A DNA stretch of 64,000 bases, from contig JBBFKT010000002.1 in NCBI GenBank assembly GCA_037482015.1, positions 1-64,000 of the forward strand, written 5' to 3'. This document shows positions 8,019 through 17,537 of the stretch, in pieces. Within the stretch, counting starts at the first letter, position 1, and each line of letters begins with the position of its first letter. A model generated the notes under the pieces. The model was given only the letters and a program-made list of their open reading frames with translations. It searched no databases and was not told where the DNA came from. Made by a program: the position numbers and the translations under genes. The stretch is from Thermodesulforhabdaceae bacterium. Lineage in GTDB: Bacteria; Desulfobacterota; Syntrophobacteria; Syntrophobacterales; Thermodesulforhabdaceae.

Positions 8019-9295
8019 TTTTTGAGTAATAGCAACGCATCAAAAAGCAGAGAATCGATTATATCAAATATCCGGCGACAAAGTCCTCCGTGGTTCATAC
8101 TGTGTCCGAAAAGATACTCTCTGAGTCCGTCAACCTGAGCATTACCTACCTGACTTGTTTTGGATAGGGGGGCGGCAAAAGATGCCAATCTTTCCATAAC
8201 AAGGAGCTTTCTGGCTAGGGTTATAAACTCATCTATAAGATTTTCCAGGCTATTAAGCTTTTCTTCCCATAGATTGGCGGAATTTCCTTTTCTTGATTCA
8301 GACATGTCTGTAAGAGCTTCTACGGATGCATAAAGAAACGCAAGGCAGGTTGCCAGCATGGAATATTCTAACCCTCTCACGCCTCTTTTCCACCCAAGTA
8401 ACCAGGGTTTTCTCCAGAACCACATCAGGTGACATTCCCCCAAACGAATAAATTCTGACACTTTAACAAGCATTCTTTTTACGACATGGCAGTGGTTTTT
8501 GGATGGCGGATGAGGAATGGATGTTCTTAGCCCTTCTTTTTCTATAGAGAATTTTTTTGCTTGTTCTTCAAGGTATAGCAAACATTGCCTGAAAAACTCA
8601 TTTCCTTCTTCATCCTTGGGTGTTTCAAGATGAGGGTAGGACAGAATCAGTCTCCCCGATCCATAGCAACTTTCGATGATTGCAGGGCTGTTCAGAAAGC
8701 ATCGCCATGGATCCAGATTTATACCATAAATGTCTTCTAGTTTTTTGATTTCCTCTATTTCTATACCTTCTATGGGTATGTCCGAAACCCAGAAGTCTTT
8801 TCCGAGATCCCTGTAAAAAGCAACTGGGGTTACGCAGTCCTTTTGCTCAAAAGCGAATTGTGATGGCCACCAAACAGAAGTTTTTACAACGTCCGGTAGA
8901 TTTCTACCCCAGTCTAAGTTGGATTTTTCTATTTTTATGTAAACTGTGCCACTTGCACTGGGTAATCGATCTTTGAACGAAAGTCGGCAAGTGGGCACCA
9001 TATCAAGGGTATTTTTTCCTGAAAGACCAAGTCCGGCACCTCCACAAAGACCTAAGTAACATCCGCCAGAATGCACAAACTTGCGAATGGCTTTTTCTCC
9101 TTCGGTTCCGAGAGAAGCCTTCTTATGAATAGCCCATCCACCAGGGACGATAAGCACCGAATAATGCTTAAGAGCGCCCTGGCGGATTGCTTGGGCGTTC
9201 AAAACGTCAAAGGGGAGTTGAAGTTCTAATAGTGTATCGTAAAGGAAAAGTCCCCACAGGAAAGACTGATCCCAGAAAACCGCAAAATTTTTCAC
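7958..9295 (-). CDS. BPL_N (biotin-protein-ligase N-terminal) glutamine-amidotransferase-like protein
   Basis: A 445-residue protein whose first 230 residues resemble the BPL_N / class I amidotransferase-like fold. VPGGWAI is near residue 50, and the nucleophile elbow GLCGGAGLG, with C84, is at 82-90. The remaining half is helical, rich in aromatics and leucines, with no domain I can name. The reaction is unknown. Despite the family name there is no biotin ligase catalytic domain. It is the last gene of a minus-strand operon with a CoA-disulfide-reductase-like flavoprotein and a Cys-rich protein. Its 3' end overlaps the opposite gene by 61 bases. Confidence 0.65.
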   Translation of the reverse strand: MKNFAVFWDQSFLWGLFLYDTLLELQLPFDVLNAQAIRQGALKHYSVLIVPGGWAIHKKASLGTEGEKAIRKFVHSGGCYLGLCGGAGLGLSGKNTLDMVPTCRLSFKDRLPSASGTVYIKIEKSNLDWGRNLPDVVKTSVWWPSQFAFEQKDCVTPVAFYRDLGKDFWVSDIPIEGIEIEEIKKLEDIYGINLDPWRCFLNSPAIIESCYGSGRLILSYPHLETPKDEEGNEFFRQCLLYLEEQAKKFSIEKEGLRTSIPHPPSKNHCHVVKRMLVKVSEFIRLGECHLMWFWRKPWLLGWKRGVRGLEYSMLATCLAFLYASVEALTDMSESRKGNSANLWEEKLNSLENLIDEFITLARKLLVMERLASFAAPLSKTSQVGNAQVDGLREYLFGHSMNHGGLCRRIFDIIDSLLFDALLLLKNYGNSIRLQSAVTMWENLSA

Positions 9296-9310
9296 CGCCT
9301 TGCCTTTCTT

Positions 9311-11041
9311 TTACTCTTCTTCTCCAAGATCAAGCATGCCCCCCATTTTGAGAATAGCTACTCCACCCTGAAGATTTCGCGCTTCTTTCCCGACTTTTGA
9401 CTGAATTTGCCTGAGAACCTCGTAGGATCTTGCACCTGAATTACAAACCAGTATGAGTTCTTTAGAATCTGGTAGTTCGTTGAGTCGATATTTTAGTTCT
9501 TCTTGGGGTATGTTTACCCATCGGGAGCCAAACCTTTCGACGTAAGGATTAGCATTAGCGGGAGATCTAACGTCCAGAACACACACATCACTTGGGGAAG
9601 CTTCCTCCGATCCAAAAAAAACCGAACAGAATTCTTCCGGATCTATCGTAACGTTAAGTCCTTCTATTATGTTTTCTGCCACATTTGCTATAGCGTTTAC
9701 AATGTCCATAGCCGAAGCAAAAGGTGGACTGTAAGCAACTTCCATGTTGGAGAGAGCCTCAAGGGTTGCTTTATGGGCAATCAGCGAAGCCACTACATTG
9801 ATTCTCCCAACAACGGCATCCCCGTTTTTGCCTATACCCTGAACCCCCAGAATGCGGCGGCTTTTCCTATCCGCTACAAGCGCCATATACATGAGTTCTT
9901 GAGTAGGATAAAAATGAGCTCGATCCGATTGAACAACATAAGCGCACACTGGATCGAAACCTTCGGCTTTAGCTCTCTCATAGCTTATACCGGCTGAAGC
10001 AACAGCTATATCGAAAATTTTTACGACAAAGCTCCCAACCGTTCCGTCAAAGGTGGCGTATCCTCCCGCTATATTGGTTCCAATGACGCGCCCCTGTCGA
10101 TTGGCGAGGGAGCCCTGAGGAAAATGAACCAGCTTGCCTGTCACCAAATGAGGAATTTCTATGCAGTCACCACCAGCATATATGAATGGGTCAGATGTTT
10201 GAAGTCTTCTGTTTACAACAATACCTCCCCGGGGAGTTACCAAAAGGCCCGCTTTTCGAGCCAGTTCTCCGTTCGGTTCTACTCCTACTGCCGTAATAAC
10301 AAGATCGGCGGAAAAAGAATTTTTGTTCGTTATAACATGATATGTTTCGTTATCTTTTTCTATCTTTGTTACGCTTTCATCGAGATGAACGGATACACCA
10401 TGTTCTTCCATATGTTTTTTGATAATGCTAGCCATGGTTGGCTCAACAATGCCGGGAAGTAGCTGTGGCATGATCTCAATTACGGTCGTCTCTACACCCC
10501 ACAGATCAGTAAGAGCTTCTGCCATTTCACAGCCTATAGCTCCCCCTCCTATGATTATCGCAGTTCCTACTTCCCCTTTTGCAATTCGATCCCTGATAGC
10601 TATTGCGTCATGAAGATTAGATACCGTCATTACACCTGGAAGGTCAGATCCAGGAATGGTGGGTTTTCTCGGTTTACTACCTGTTGCGATAACAAGGAAA
10701 TCATAGGGAATGGTTTCTTGGGAACCTTTTGATAAATCCTCTACCAGGATTTCCTTCTTGCGTCTGTCAATGTCTATAGCTCTAGTTTGAGTTCGAACTT
10801 CCACTTCTTTAACGTCGCGGAAGAATTGAGGCGATCTAACCATGTGAAAGCTGGTGCTCATGAGTTCCTTAACATCACTTACTTCGCCGGACACGAAGTA
10901 GGGGATTCCACAGCCCCCATAAGAAATGTATTCATCCTGGTCTATGAGAAGAACCTCGGCTTCCGGATCCAGACGCCTGAGTCTGCAAGCAACCTTAGGA
11001 CCTAAGGCAACAGCTCCAATAATAACCACTCTTTTTTTCAT
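9311..11041 (-). CDS. CoA-disulfide reductase / NADH oxidase-like flavoprotein with C-terminal rhodanese domain
   Basis: A 576-residue FAD/NAD(P)H pyridine-nucleotide-disulfide oxidoreductase fused to a rhodanese domain. The FAD Rossmann segment opens the protein. The single redox cysteine C44 in SYGGCGIPYF is the one used by CoADR and NADH oxidases. The NAD site GGGAIGCEMAEAL is near 170-184 and the second FAD motif YAGGDCIEIP near 300. The rhodanese loop VCNSGARSYE near 535 carries the persulfide-forming cysteine. CoADR-rhodanese fusions are known to reduce CoA disulfides, polysulfide or CoA-persulfide. It follows the Cys-rich gene by 30 bases and precedes the BPL_N gene by 15. Confidence 0.87.
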   Translation of the reverse strand: MKKRVVIIGAVALGPKVACRLRRLDPEAEVLLIDQDEYISYGGCGIPYFVSGEVSDVKELMSTSFHMVRSPQFFRDVKEVEVRTQTRAIDIDRRKKEILVEDLSKGSQETIPYDFLVIATGSKPRKPTIPGSDLPGVMTVSNLHDAIAIRDRIAKGEVGTAIIIGGGAIGCEMAEALTDLWGVETTVIEIMPQLLPGIVEPTMASIIKKHMEEHGVSVHLDESVTKIEKDNETYHVITNKNSFSADLVITAVGVEPNGELARKAGLLVTPRGGIVVNRRLQTSDPFIYAGGDCIEIPHLVTGKLVHFPQGSLANRQGRVIGTNIAGGYATFDGTVGSFVVKIFDIAVASAGISYERAKAEGFDPVCAYVVQSDRAHFYPTQELMYMALVADRKSRRILGVQGIGKNGDAVVGRINVVASLIAHKATLEALSNMEVAYSPPFASAMDIVNAIANVAENIIEGLNVTIDPEEFCSVFFGSEEASPSDVCVLDVRSPANANPYVERFGSRWVNIPQEELKYRLNELPDSKELILVCNSGARSYEVLRQIQSKVGKEARNLQGGVAILKMGGMLDLGEEE

Positions 11042-11071
11042 GTCTTAAAGACTCCTTGTGTTAACACAATT

Positions 11072-11296
11072 TTAATCATTTCCAAACCCGTGTATAGCTC
11101 CGCAATCAGGGCAGGTCCAGTTGATGCCGTTACACGTCATACCCCAAAGATTTTCTTCCATACAATCCCAACAAATCATAAAACCGCATGAACACCACCA
11201 GCAAAAAGGCAACTTCCTCCCGCAGGCATGGCAGACGAATTCTTTGGGTTTTCTCAATCTGGCAGTTTTTTCTCTGGCGACACTGATATTACTCAT
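11072..11296 (-). CDS. Small ten-cysteine protein, probable zinc or Fe-S mini-protein
   Basis: 74 residues with ten cysteines, arranged as CxxC (near 22), CxxCxC (32-37), CxxC (42-45), one Cys at 55 and CxxC (62-65), plus four tryptophans. The pattern suggests two or more zinc ribbons or a metal cluster. I do not recognise the family. The ATG at 11296 has a strong AAAGGAGG site 11 bases upstream; an in-frame TTG at 11320 is unlikely because it would lie inside that site's leader. It is the first gene of the operon with the CoADR-rhodanese and BPL_N genes and may serve them, for example in sulfur or redox handling. That link is inference. Confidence 0.65.
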   Translation of the reverse strand: MSNISVAREKTARLRKPKEFVCHACGRKLPFCWWCSCGFMICWDCMEENLWGMTCNGINWTCPDCGAIHGFGND

Positions 11297-11538
11297 TGGG
11301 ATCGTCTCCTCCTTTGCCAATCATAACTTACCTAATTAGTAGTAACTTTTTCAAGGATTAGGTTGAAGAAAGCTTTTTCTTATTTTATCCTGTTTTCCCT
11401 ACGTGTTAGTGCTGAGCAAATTCATAAGAAGTTTATAGGAAATGTTGTCGAGCTATTTTTCGAAAGTAACATCATCATTGAAAGGTGGAGTGTCAATGTG
11501 TGTTGTTTTTAACATCTCCACTTTTATTACATCATTGA

Positions 11539-11547
11539 TGTTATAAT
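11539..11547 (+). promoter_or_regulatory. Extended -10 promoter for glf
   Basis: TATAAT at 11542-11547 is preceded by TG at 11539-11540, giving a perfect TGnTATAAT extended -10. No good -35 is present at the usual distance (CACTTT), which extended -10 promoters tolerate. Transcription would begin about 15 bases before the GTG of glf. Confidence 0.5.
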
Positions 11548-11570
11548 TCGTTAAGCTGAGGAGGAAAACA

Positions 11571-12737
11571 GTGGAAAACTATCTTTTTAAATACATTGTT
11601 GTTGGAGCCGGATTATGTGGCAGTATTATTGCTGAACGCATAGCAAGAGTTCTTGGTGAAAAGGTTCTTGTTATAGAAAAAAGACGGCATATAGGCGGAA
11701 ACTGTTACGATGAGGTTGATTCTAATGGTATTCTAGTTCACAGGTATGGTCCCCATCTTTTTCACACAGACATTGAAGAAGTATTTTCCTATCTGTCGCA
11801 ATTTACCGAATGGGAAATTTACCATCATCGAGTTCTTGCTTTTGTAGATGGAATGAAGGTTCCTGTTCCTTTTAATTTTAATTCTATGGATCGGCTTTTT
11901 CCCCCGGAATTCTGCCGCAAAATTCAGCATAAGCTTATGGATTGCTACGGGTTGGGTTCGAAAGTGCCAATCCTTGAATTGATGCAAAACGATGATCCAG
12001 ATGTTAAGTGGCTTGCTCGCTATGTTTATGAAAAAATCTTTCTGGGTTATACGTCAAAGCAGTGGGGCAAAAAGCCAGAAGAGATCGATCCTGAGGTTAC
12101 GGCTAGAGTTCCGGTCATGGTTGGACGAGATGATCGTTATTTTCAGGATCGATATCAGGCAGTGCCTAAGCAGGGATACACTGAAATTTTCAGAGCTCTT
12201 TTGGGGCATCAAAACATCAAACTAATGACTAACACCGATTTTAAGGAAATTGGCTTTATAAGAGACGATAAAGTTTACCTTTTCGGGAGGGAGTTTGACG
12301 GAATTTTTGTTTATACTGGATCGATAGACGAACTGTTAGAATATCGGTTTGGAAAGCTTGAGTATCGTTCTCTTGATCTTGAGTTTGAAAGTAAAAAGGT
12401 GCCATGGTTTCAGGAAGCAGCAAGTGTGAATTATCCAAATAATTACGACTTTACCAGGATCACGGAATTTAAGCATATTCACTTTGCAAATTCTGAAACA
12501 ACAACGATTTTGAAAGAATATCCGAAGGCTTACGTGCCGGGAAAGGATATTCCTTACTACCCGCTTTTTACTCAAGAAGCTCGTAAAGCGTATCTGTCAT
12601 ATAAGGAATACATTGACCGGTTGCCCAACATTATCCCGGTGGGGCGGCTAGCAGAATACCGATATTACGACATGGACGATGCTGTTTACAGGGCTCTAAC
12701 CGTTTTTGATGAAATAAGGAGCAAATTAACCTCTTAA
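11571..12737 (+). CDS. glf: UDP-galactopyranose mutase
   Basis: FAD enzyme that interconverts UDP-galactopyranose and UDP-galactofuranose, supplying galactofuranose for surface polysaccharide. It is 388 aa, the usual size. The dinucleotide motif VVGAGLCGSIIAERIA opens the protein, with EKRRHIGGNCYDE near residue 38 and HRYGPHLFHT near 57. YTSKQWG near 158 and the closing GRLAEYRYYDMD near 355 are also hallmarks. It starts at GTG after GAGGAGG. With manC and rfbB downstream it points to exopolysaccharide or LPS sugar supply, though the three are not contiguous. Confidence 0.94.
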   Translation: MENYLFKYIVVGAGLCGSIIAERIARVLGEKVLVIEKRRHIGGNCYDEVDSNGILVHRYGPHLFHTDIEEVFSYLSQFTEWEIYHHRVLAFVDGMKVPVPFNFNSMDRLFPPEFCRKIQHKLMDCYGLGSKVPILELMQNDDPDVKWLARYVYEKIFLGYTSKQWGKKPEEIDPEVTARVPVMVGRDDRYFQDRYQAVPKQGYTEIFRALLGHQNIKLMTNTDFKEIGFIRDDKVYLFGREFDGIFVYTGSIDELLEYRFGKLEYRSLDLEFESKKVPWFQEAASVNYPNNYDFTRITEFKHIHFANSETTTILKEYPKAYVPGKDIPYYPLFTQEARKAYLSYKEYIDRLPNIIPVGRLAEYRYYDMDDAVYRALTVFDEIRSKLTS

Positions 12738-13144
12738 AAATGCCAAGCAAAATGGGACCTTTTATAAAGCCATTAGAACGTTAACTCTAAAAAAGGCTTT
12801 TGGGAATTCTCTCGTGATTAAGATCGTTGTTCAAAAGTTTTATGCTTCGCTGACGGCAACGGGTGCTTATATTTATTATTTTTTCATATGTTTCAGAAAC
12901 TCTTAAAAGAGTGCTATGGGCCTTTCACCAAGTTATTTTACTGATACCACGAAGGCCTGTAGCGGATTAGTGGATTTCGCCCGTTAGTATAGAGATGTTA
13001 ACAGCGCAACCGGCTAGAGCGATTTAGCAAGTTTTGTGTTTTCAAATGAACAATACTTTTTTATTATGCCTTACGATGGTGAAAAGTTTAACTGGTAAGG
13101 GGGTAGAAAAAGAGGAGGTCATATCTTCAAAAGGGAGTAAAACC
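12738..13144. other. Gene-free interval between glf and the ketopantoate reductase gene
   Basis: About 400 bases with no convincing gene, tRNA or riboswitch. It is AT-rich with several short T runs. AAAGCC and GGCTTT (near 12758 and 12797) could form a weak stem after glf. A reading frame enters the next gene from 13034, but the proper start is at 13145. Confidence 0.6.
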
Positions 13145-14098
13145 ATGAAGGTTGGAGTAGTTGGCACTGGTGGTGTGGGTGGATATTTTGGAGGACTTCT
13201 TGCTATATCGGGAAACGTGGATATCCACTTTTTAGCTCGAGGAAAACACTTACAAGTGATCGAAGAAGAAGGGCTTACTCTTGTTTCCAATGAAAAAAGC
13301 ACAACGGTCTTTGTCCATGCTACTTCCGAACCACAGGATATAGGATATGTTGATCTCATTCTTTTCTGTGTTAAGTCCTACGATACAGAGTATGCAGCCA
13401 GGTTCATGGAACCTATGGTTAGCTCTGATACGATAATTCTTACTCTACAAAATGGCCTTGATAATGTGGAGAAAATCGCCAAATTCTATGACTCAAACCA
13501 AATTATGGCCGGCACAACATATATTGAATCAAGGGTAGCTTCTCCAGGTGTGATCGTTCATAGAGGCAATCCAGGGCGTATTGTTTTTGGCGAATTAAGC
13601 GGTGAAATTACTGATAGAGCTAGACGAATTCTAGATCTGTTTCTTAGTGCCAAGATAGATGCAACTTTAACCGGTCATATTGAGCAGGTTCTTTGGGAAA
13701 AATTTCTCCTGATGTGCGCTATCCACGGTGTTTGCACATTGTCTCGATCTTCCATAGGACAGGTGTTAGCCTGTGAAGAAAGTCGGGATTTACTTAAGGG
13801 CATCATGGAAGAAGTAAAGCAAGTTGCTGATAGAAGGAACTTGAAGTTGCCAGAAGATATAGTTGATCGATCCATGATTATTGCCGAATCTTACGACAGA
13901 GCTTTTAAACCTTCTATGCTTAGAGACCTTGAGTGGAAACAGCCACTTGAAATTGACGCACTAAACGGTTTAGTAGTTAAAATGGGACGTGAAGCGGGAG
14001 TGAACACTCCATTAAACTTTTCTGTTTACGCAGTCTTGAAACTCGAAGATTTGAAGATTCAAAATCCTTACTGGGCTTCCGTTGTGGAAAGAGGCTAA
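13145..14098 (+). CDS. panE: 2-dehydropantoate 2-reductase family (ketopantoate reductase-like)
   Basis: 317-residue NADP-dependent reductase. The family reduces ketopantoate to pantoate for pantothenate and CoA. The N-terminal GTGGVGGYFGG motif (residues 7-17) binds NADPH. Also present are the FCVKSYDT segment near 75, a QNGLDN motif near 103 and ApbA C-terminal residues around WEKFLLMCAIHG. The ATG at 13145 follows GGGAG; an upstream in-frame ATG at 13034 would add a non-homologous leader of 37 residues. Paralogues in this family act on other 2-oxo acids, so the pantoate role is likely rather than certain. No panB, panC or panD is nearby. Confidence 0.8.
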   Translation: MKVGVVGTGGVGGYFGGLLAISGNVDIHFLARGKHLQVIEEEGLTLVSNEKSTTVFVHATSEPQDIGYVDLILFCVKSYDTEYAARFMEPMVSSDTIILTLQNGLDNVEKIAKFYDSNQIMAGTTYIESRVASPGVIVHRGNPGRIVFGELSGEITDRARRILDLFLSAKIDATLTGHIEQVLWEKFLLMCAIHGVCTLSRSSIGQVLACEESRDLLKGIMEEVKQVADRRNLKLPEDIVDRSMIIAESYDRAFKPSMLRDLEWKQPLEIDALNGLVVKMGREAGVNTPLNFSVYAVLKLEDLKIQNPYWASVVERG

Positions 14099-14165
14099 AC
14101 CAGCAAAAAAGGGCCATGGATCAAGTCGCCTTTAAAATGCGGCGTTTTTATAGGGGCGTGTAAGA

Positions 14166-14747
14166 ATGAAGGACTATTACAAGATTCTTGATGTGCCCTG
14201 CGATGCATCCCCGGAAGCTATTCATGAAGCCTATAGAAAAGCGGTTAAGAAATATCACCCCGATGTGGCTGGACCAGGTAGCCATGAGCGTTTCCTTGAA
14301 GTCAGAGAAGCCTATGAGGTTTTGAGTAATCCCAAACTAAGAAGGTGTTATGATAAAAAAAGGCGCGGTAGGGAGATCAATGCCGGATGGACGGGAGATA
14401 AACCGTTATGGCTAAATGGCAAGGGGTATTCGCGAGTATTTAGAGGATATAGTGATCGAGTAGTGCGAGCAGAGTTGATCCTTTCCAATGCTGAAGCCTA
14501 TTACGGTGGAATGTTTACTATATCTGTCCCATTCAATGTGCTCTGTTATTCCTGCAATGGTTTGTGGTGGCTTTCTTGGTATTGTCGTGAGTGTCAGGGA
14601 AATGGCACCATAAACCGGTTTGTCCCAATTACTGTAAAGGTGCCTCCGAGGACTATTCCTGGCACCGTCATCATTCAGGAATGCACTGATCCATGGGGAA
14701 GATCTGTTCAAGTTGAGTTTTATTGCAGAGTGCAGAGATATTTTTAG
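14166..14747 (+). CDS. Reduced DnaJ-domain protein with a mini zinc finger
   Basis: 193 residues. The J-domain fills residues 1-65 with the DnaK-stimulating HPD at 31-33. A DnaJ substrate-domain-I-like beta region follows from about 98, with only two CxxC pairs (C127/C130 and C140/C143) where DnaJ has four. The second zinc centre, the Gly/Phe linker, the second beta domain and the dimer tail are all missing. It would recruit DnaK, but its substrate range must be unusual. It lies between panE and manC on the same strand; its end is 11 bases before the manC start. It is not a frameshifted DnaJ: the reading frame is intact and ends cleanly. Confidence 0.78.
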   Translation: MKDYYKILDVPCDASPEAIHEAYRKAVKKYHPDVAGPGSHERFLEVREAYEVLSNPKLRRCYDKKRRGREINAGWTGDKPLWLNGKGYSRVFRGYSDRVVRAELILSNAEAYYGGMFTISVPFNVLCYSCNGLWWLSWYCRECQGNGTINRFVPITVKVPPRTIPGTVIIQECTDPWGRSVQVEFYCRVQRYF

Positions 14748-14758
14748 GAGATGTGCTC

Positions 14759-15841
14759 ATGAGCTTTGTTATTATGGCAGGAGGTTCTGGAACTAGATTC
14801 TGGCCTGTAAGTCGTAAAAGCTATCCAAAACAGTTTCTTTCCATCACCGGCAGAGATCCTATGGTGGTTCAAACCTATTCTCGAATAAAGCCCTTAACTC
14901 AAAGCGATCTGGAAATCTTCGTTGTAGTGGGTGCTCAGCACGCTGATATAACCAGAAAACTTTTTTCTGGCACGGACGTAAATGTGGTTGTTGAACCAAT
15001 GGGAAAAAACACAGCCCCTTGCATCGGGCTTTCTGCGGTGTTGGTTCAAGCTAAGGGCTTTAATGGTGCTATGGCGGTTCTTCCTTCCGATCATTACGTA
15101 GCTTTACCCGATGTCTTTCGTAATGACCTTAATGCTGCTATAAATTTTGCTGATAAAACCGACTGCATTGTGACTCTCGGAATTATTCCTACGAGACCAG
15201 AAACCGGCTATGGTTACATAGAAGTTGCTACTGAAGATTCTTTAGAAACAGGAAAACCTCTTCCGGTCAGATCTTTTAAGGAAAAACCGGATATTGCCAC
15301 GGCTGAACGATACCTTGCTTCAGGACGGTATCTATGGAATGCGGGAATTTTCATAGCAAAACCATCGGTTTTTCTGGGGGAACTTTCCCATGCTTTGCCT
15401 GAGTTCTACCAAAGCCTTGAAAGGTTCAAAACCACTATAGGAACAGCCGATTTTGATTCCTCTCTCGTTTCGCTATATCAATCTGCTCCAAATATATCAT
15501 TCGATTACGCAGTCATGGAAAAAGCCAAAGTTCCAGTCTTTGTTGTGCCTTCTTCCTGTGGGTGGAGCGATGTAGGATCATGGTTTAGCCTTTACGAACT
15601 CAAAAGTTCCAAAAGGACCCCAAAAGATGGAAACATTTCCGATGGAGAAGCTTTCTTCTTCGATGCTACAGAAAATTTTGTCTATTCCACTACTTCTCGC
15701 TCTATTGTTGTCCTTGGCTTGTCTCGAACCCTGGTTGTGGATACGGAAGAAGCTATACTTGTGGCTAGTATAGATCGCCATCAGGATATTCGTGCAATAC
15801 CAGAGTATTTTGCTAAAATTGGTAAAAAACAACTGGTGTAA
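14759..15841 (+). CDS. manC: Mannose-1-phosphate guanylyltransferase
   Basis: Makes GDP-mannose from GTP and mannose-1-phosphate for polysaccharide synthesis. It is 360 aa from the ATG at 14759, which has an AGGAGATG site just upstream. The signature [12 protein letters not shown] at residues 8-19 and the PKQFLSI segment bind nucleotide and phosphate. VLPSDHY near 109 and FKEKPD near 175 are also typical. This is the short form without the fused phosphomannose isomerase domain, so conversion from fructose-6-phosphate must use other genes. It lies between the small DnaJ and Nudix genes. Confidence 0.9.
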   Translation: MSFVIMAGGSGTRFWPVSRKSYPKQFLSITGRDPMVVQTYSRIKPLTQSDLEIFVVVGAQHADITRKLFSGTDVNVVVEPMGKNTAPCIGLSAVLVQAKGFNGAMAVLPSDHYVALPDVFRNDLNAAINFADKTDCIVTLGIIPTRPETGYGYIEVATEDSLETGKPLPVRSFKEKPDIATAERYLASGRYLWNAGIFIAKPSVFLGELSHALPEFYQSLERFKTTIGTADFDSSLVSLYQSAPNISFDYAVMEKAKVPVFVVPSSCGWSDVGSWFSLYELKSSKRTPKDGNISDGEAFFFDATENFVYSTTSRSIVVLGLSRTLVVDTEEAILVASIDRHQDIRAIPEYFAKIGKKQLV

Positions 15842-15860
15842 CGATAAGGGCAACTCAAAA

Positions 15861-16412
15861 ATGAATTGGACGAAGTGGCGTTACTGTCCTAAATGTGGAG
15901 CAAATATTGATGGAGGGGATGGCGAGCGTAATATAAATGCCGGGAGCAGGTTTGTTTGTGTTTCCTGTGGAGAGGTGTTTTACAGAAATCCAACTGTAGG
16001 AGTGGCCGTCATTGTGATCAAAGAAAATAAAATTCTTCTTGTTAAACGTCGCGGCTCCTATGAAGGAATGTGGTGCATACCCTGTGGTCATGTGGAATGG
16101 GGTGAAGATTTGCGAGATGCAGCTAAACGTGAATTTTTGGAAGAAACAGGTCTCCACGTTAGGCTGGGGCCCGTCTTTGATGTCCATTCGAATTTCCATG
16201 ATCCAGACCATCTTACAGTAGGAATATGGTTCTGGGGACAGGTAGAAGGAGGTGTATTGAAAGCTGGTTCGGACGCTCAAGCTGCAGGTTTTTTCTCGCT
16301 CGAAAATCTCCCCGAACCTATGGCTTTTCCGACCGATAGACTTATCTGCGAAAAGCTCAGGAAACGTCTATTCAGCGAAAATATTAAAATGCTTAATTAT
16401 GAGGAGTTGTAG
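15861..16412 (+). CDS. Nudix hydrolase with N-terminal zinc ribbon
   Basis: 183 residues. A zinc ribbon (YCPKCG near 8-13 and CVSCGE near 33) precedes a Nudix domain. The Nudix box [20 protein letters not shown] carries every catalytic glutamate of the Gx5Ex7REUxEExGU pattern. Zinc ribbon plus Nudix is the layout of NADH pyrophosphatase-like and nucleotide-sugar or ADP-ribose hydrolases; the true substrate cannot be read. The ATG at 15861 begins just before the zinc ribbon. It is packed between manC and rfbB, so a role near nucleotide sugars is possible. Confidence 0.85.
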   Translation: MNWTKWRYCPKCGANIDGGDGERNINAGSRFVCVSCGEVFYRNPTVGVAVIVIKENKILLVKRRGSYEGMWCIPCGHVEWGEDLRDAAKREFLEETGLHVRLGPVFDVHSNFHDPDHLTVGIWFWGQVEGGVLKAGSDAQAAGFFSLENLPEPMAFPTDRLICEKLRKRLFSENIKMLNYEEL

Positions 16413-16415
16413 AAT

Positions 16416-17513
16416 ATGAAAGAATCCTGGCTCGTTACCGGTGGTGCTGGATTTATAGGTTCGAATTTTGTTCATTTTGTGAGAAAGCATTATCCCGATG
16501 TAACGGTTGTCAACCTAGACAGGTTAACCTATGCAGGCCACTTAGAATCTCTCGAAGATCTAAAAGACGATCCTATGCACGTATTTGTGGAAGGCGATAT
16601 AGGTAATAGAGAACTCGTAAGGTATCTTCTTGACACTTACAATATAACCAAAGTTGTTAACTTTGCGGCGGAATCCCATGTGGATCGTTCTATTGAAGGT
16701 CCCGAGGATTTTGTTCAAACCAACGTGGTTGGAACTTTCAGATTGATTGACACAGTGCGGTTTTACTGGATGAAGCTTGACGATGATCGCAAAAAGAAAT
16801 TTCGGTTTCTTCATGTTTCTACAGATGAGGTTTACGGTTCTCTAGGCCCAACCGGGCTTTTTACGGAAGACAGTCCTTACGAGCCTAACAGTCCCTACGC
16901 TGCATCAAAAGCAGCTTCAGACCATTTTGTTAGAGCATACCACAAAACTTACGGCTTACCGACTTTGACTACCAATTGTTCCAACAACTACGGCCCTTAC
17001 CAATATCCAGAAAAACTTATTCCGCTTATGATTCTGAATGCTATCGAGGGAAAACCTCTTCCCGTTTACGGAGATGGACTTCATGTCCGCGACTGGCTTT
17101 ATGTTGAAGATCACTGCAAGGCACTGTGTCTAGTGCTAGAAAGGGGAGTGGTCGGGGAAACCTATAACATCGGAGGACAAACTGAAAAAACCAATATTGA
17201 AGTGGTTACCATGATATGCGATCTCCTAGAAGATGTTTTGTCTATGGAGAAATACGCTTTTATCAGGAAAAAATCCCCTTCACTGAAATCATATCGTGAT
17301 CTTATAACTTTTGTGCCAGACCGTCCTGGACACGACCGGCGATATGGGCTTGATACATCGAAAATTGAAAGGGTTCTTGGCTGGCGTCCTGAAGAATCTT
17401 TTGAATCCGGGATCAGGAAGACCGTTATGTGGTATCTGGATAATCTCGAATGGTGCGAAAAGGTCACAAAGGGAAAGTATGATAGGCGTAGGTTGGGCTT
17501 GATCTCGGTATAA
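16416..17513 (+). CDS. rfbB: dTDP-glucose 4,6-dehydratase
   Basis: Converts dTDP-glucose to dTDP-4-keto-6-deoxyglucose, the second step toward dTDP-rhamnose and other deoxysugars. It is 365 aa. The NAD motif [11 protein letters not shown] is at residues 7-17, [12 protein letters not shown] near 83, the catalytic DEVYG near 138 and YAASKAASD (YxxxK) near 165, all typical of the extended SDR family. It follows the Nudix gene by three bases. No rfbA, rfbC or rfbD is nearby, so the pathway is dispersed. Confidence 0.93.
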   Translation: MKESWLVTGGAGFIGSNFVHFVRKHYPDVTVVNLDRLTYAGHLESLEDLKDDPMHVFVEGDIGNRELVRYLLDTYNITKVVNFAAESHVDRSIEGPEDFVQTNVVGTFRLIDTVRFYWMKLDDDRKKKFRFLHVSTDEVYGSLGPTGLFTEDSPYEPNSPYAASKAASDHFVRAYHKTYGLPTLTTNCSNNYGPYQYPEKLIPLMILNAIEGKPLPVYGDGLHVRDWLYVEDHCKALCLVLERGVVGETYNIGGQTEKTNIEVVTMICDLLEDVLSMEKYAFIRKKSPSLKSYRDLITFVPDRPGHDRRYGLDTSKIERVLGWRPEESFESGIRKTVMWYLDNLEWCEKVTKGKYDRRRLGLISV

Positions 17514-17537
17514 TAAAATAAGAATATTTAAAAAAGG

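Noticed and set aside
12738-13144. Possible tRNA or small RNA gene
   Set aside because: No TTCGA-type T-loop, no CCA end and no cloverleaf pairing could be found.
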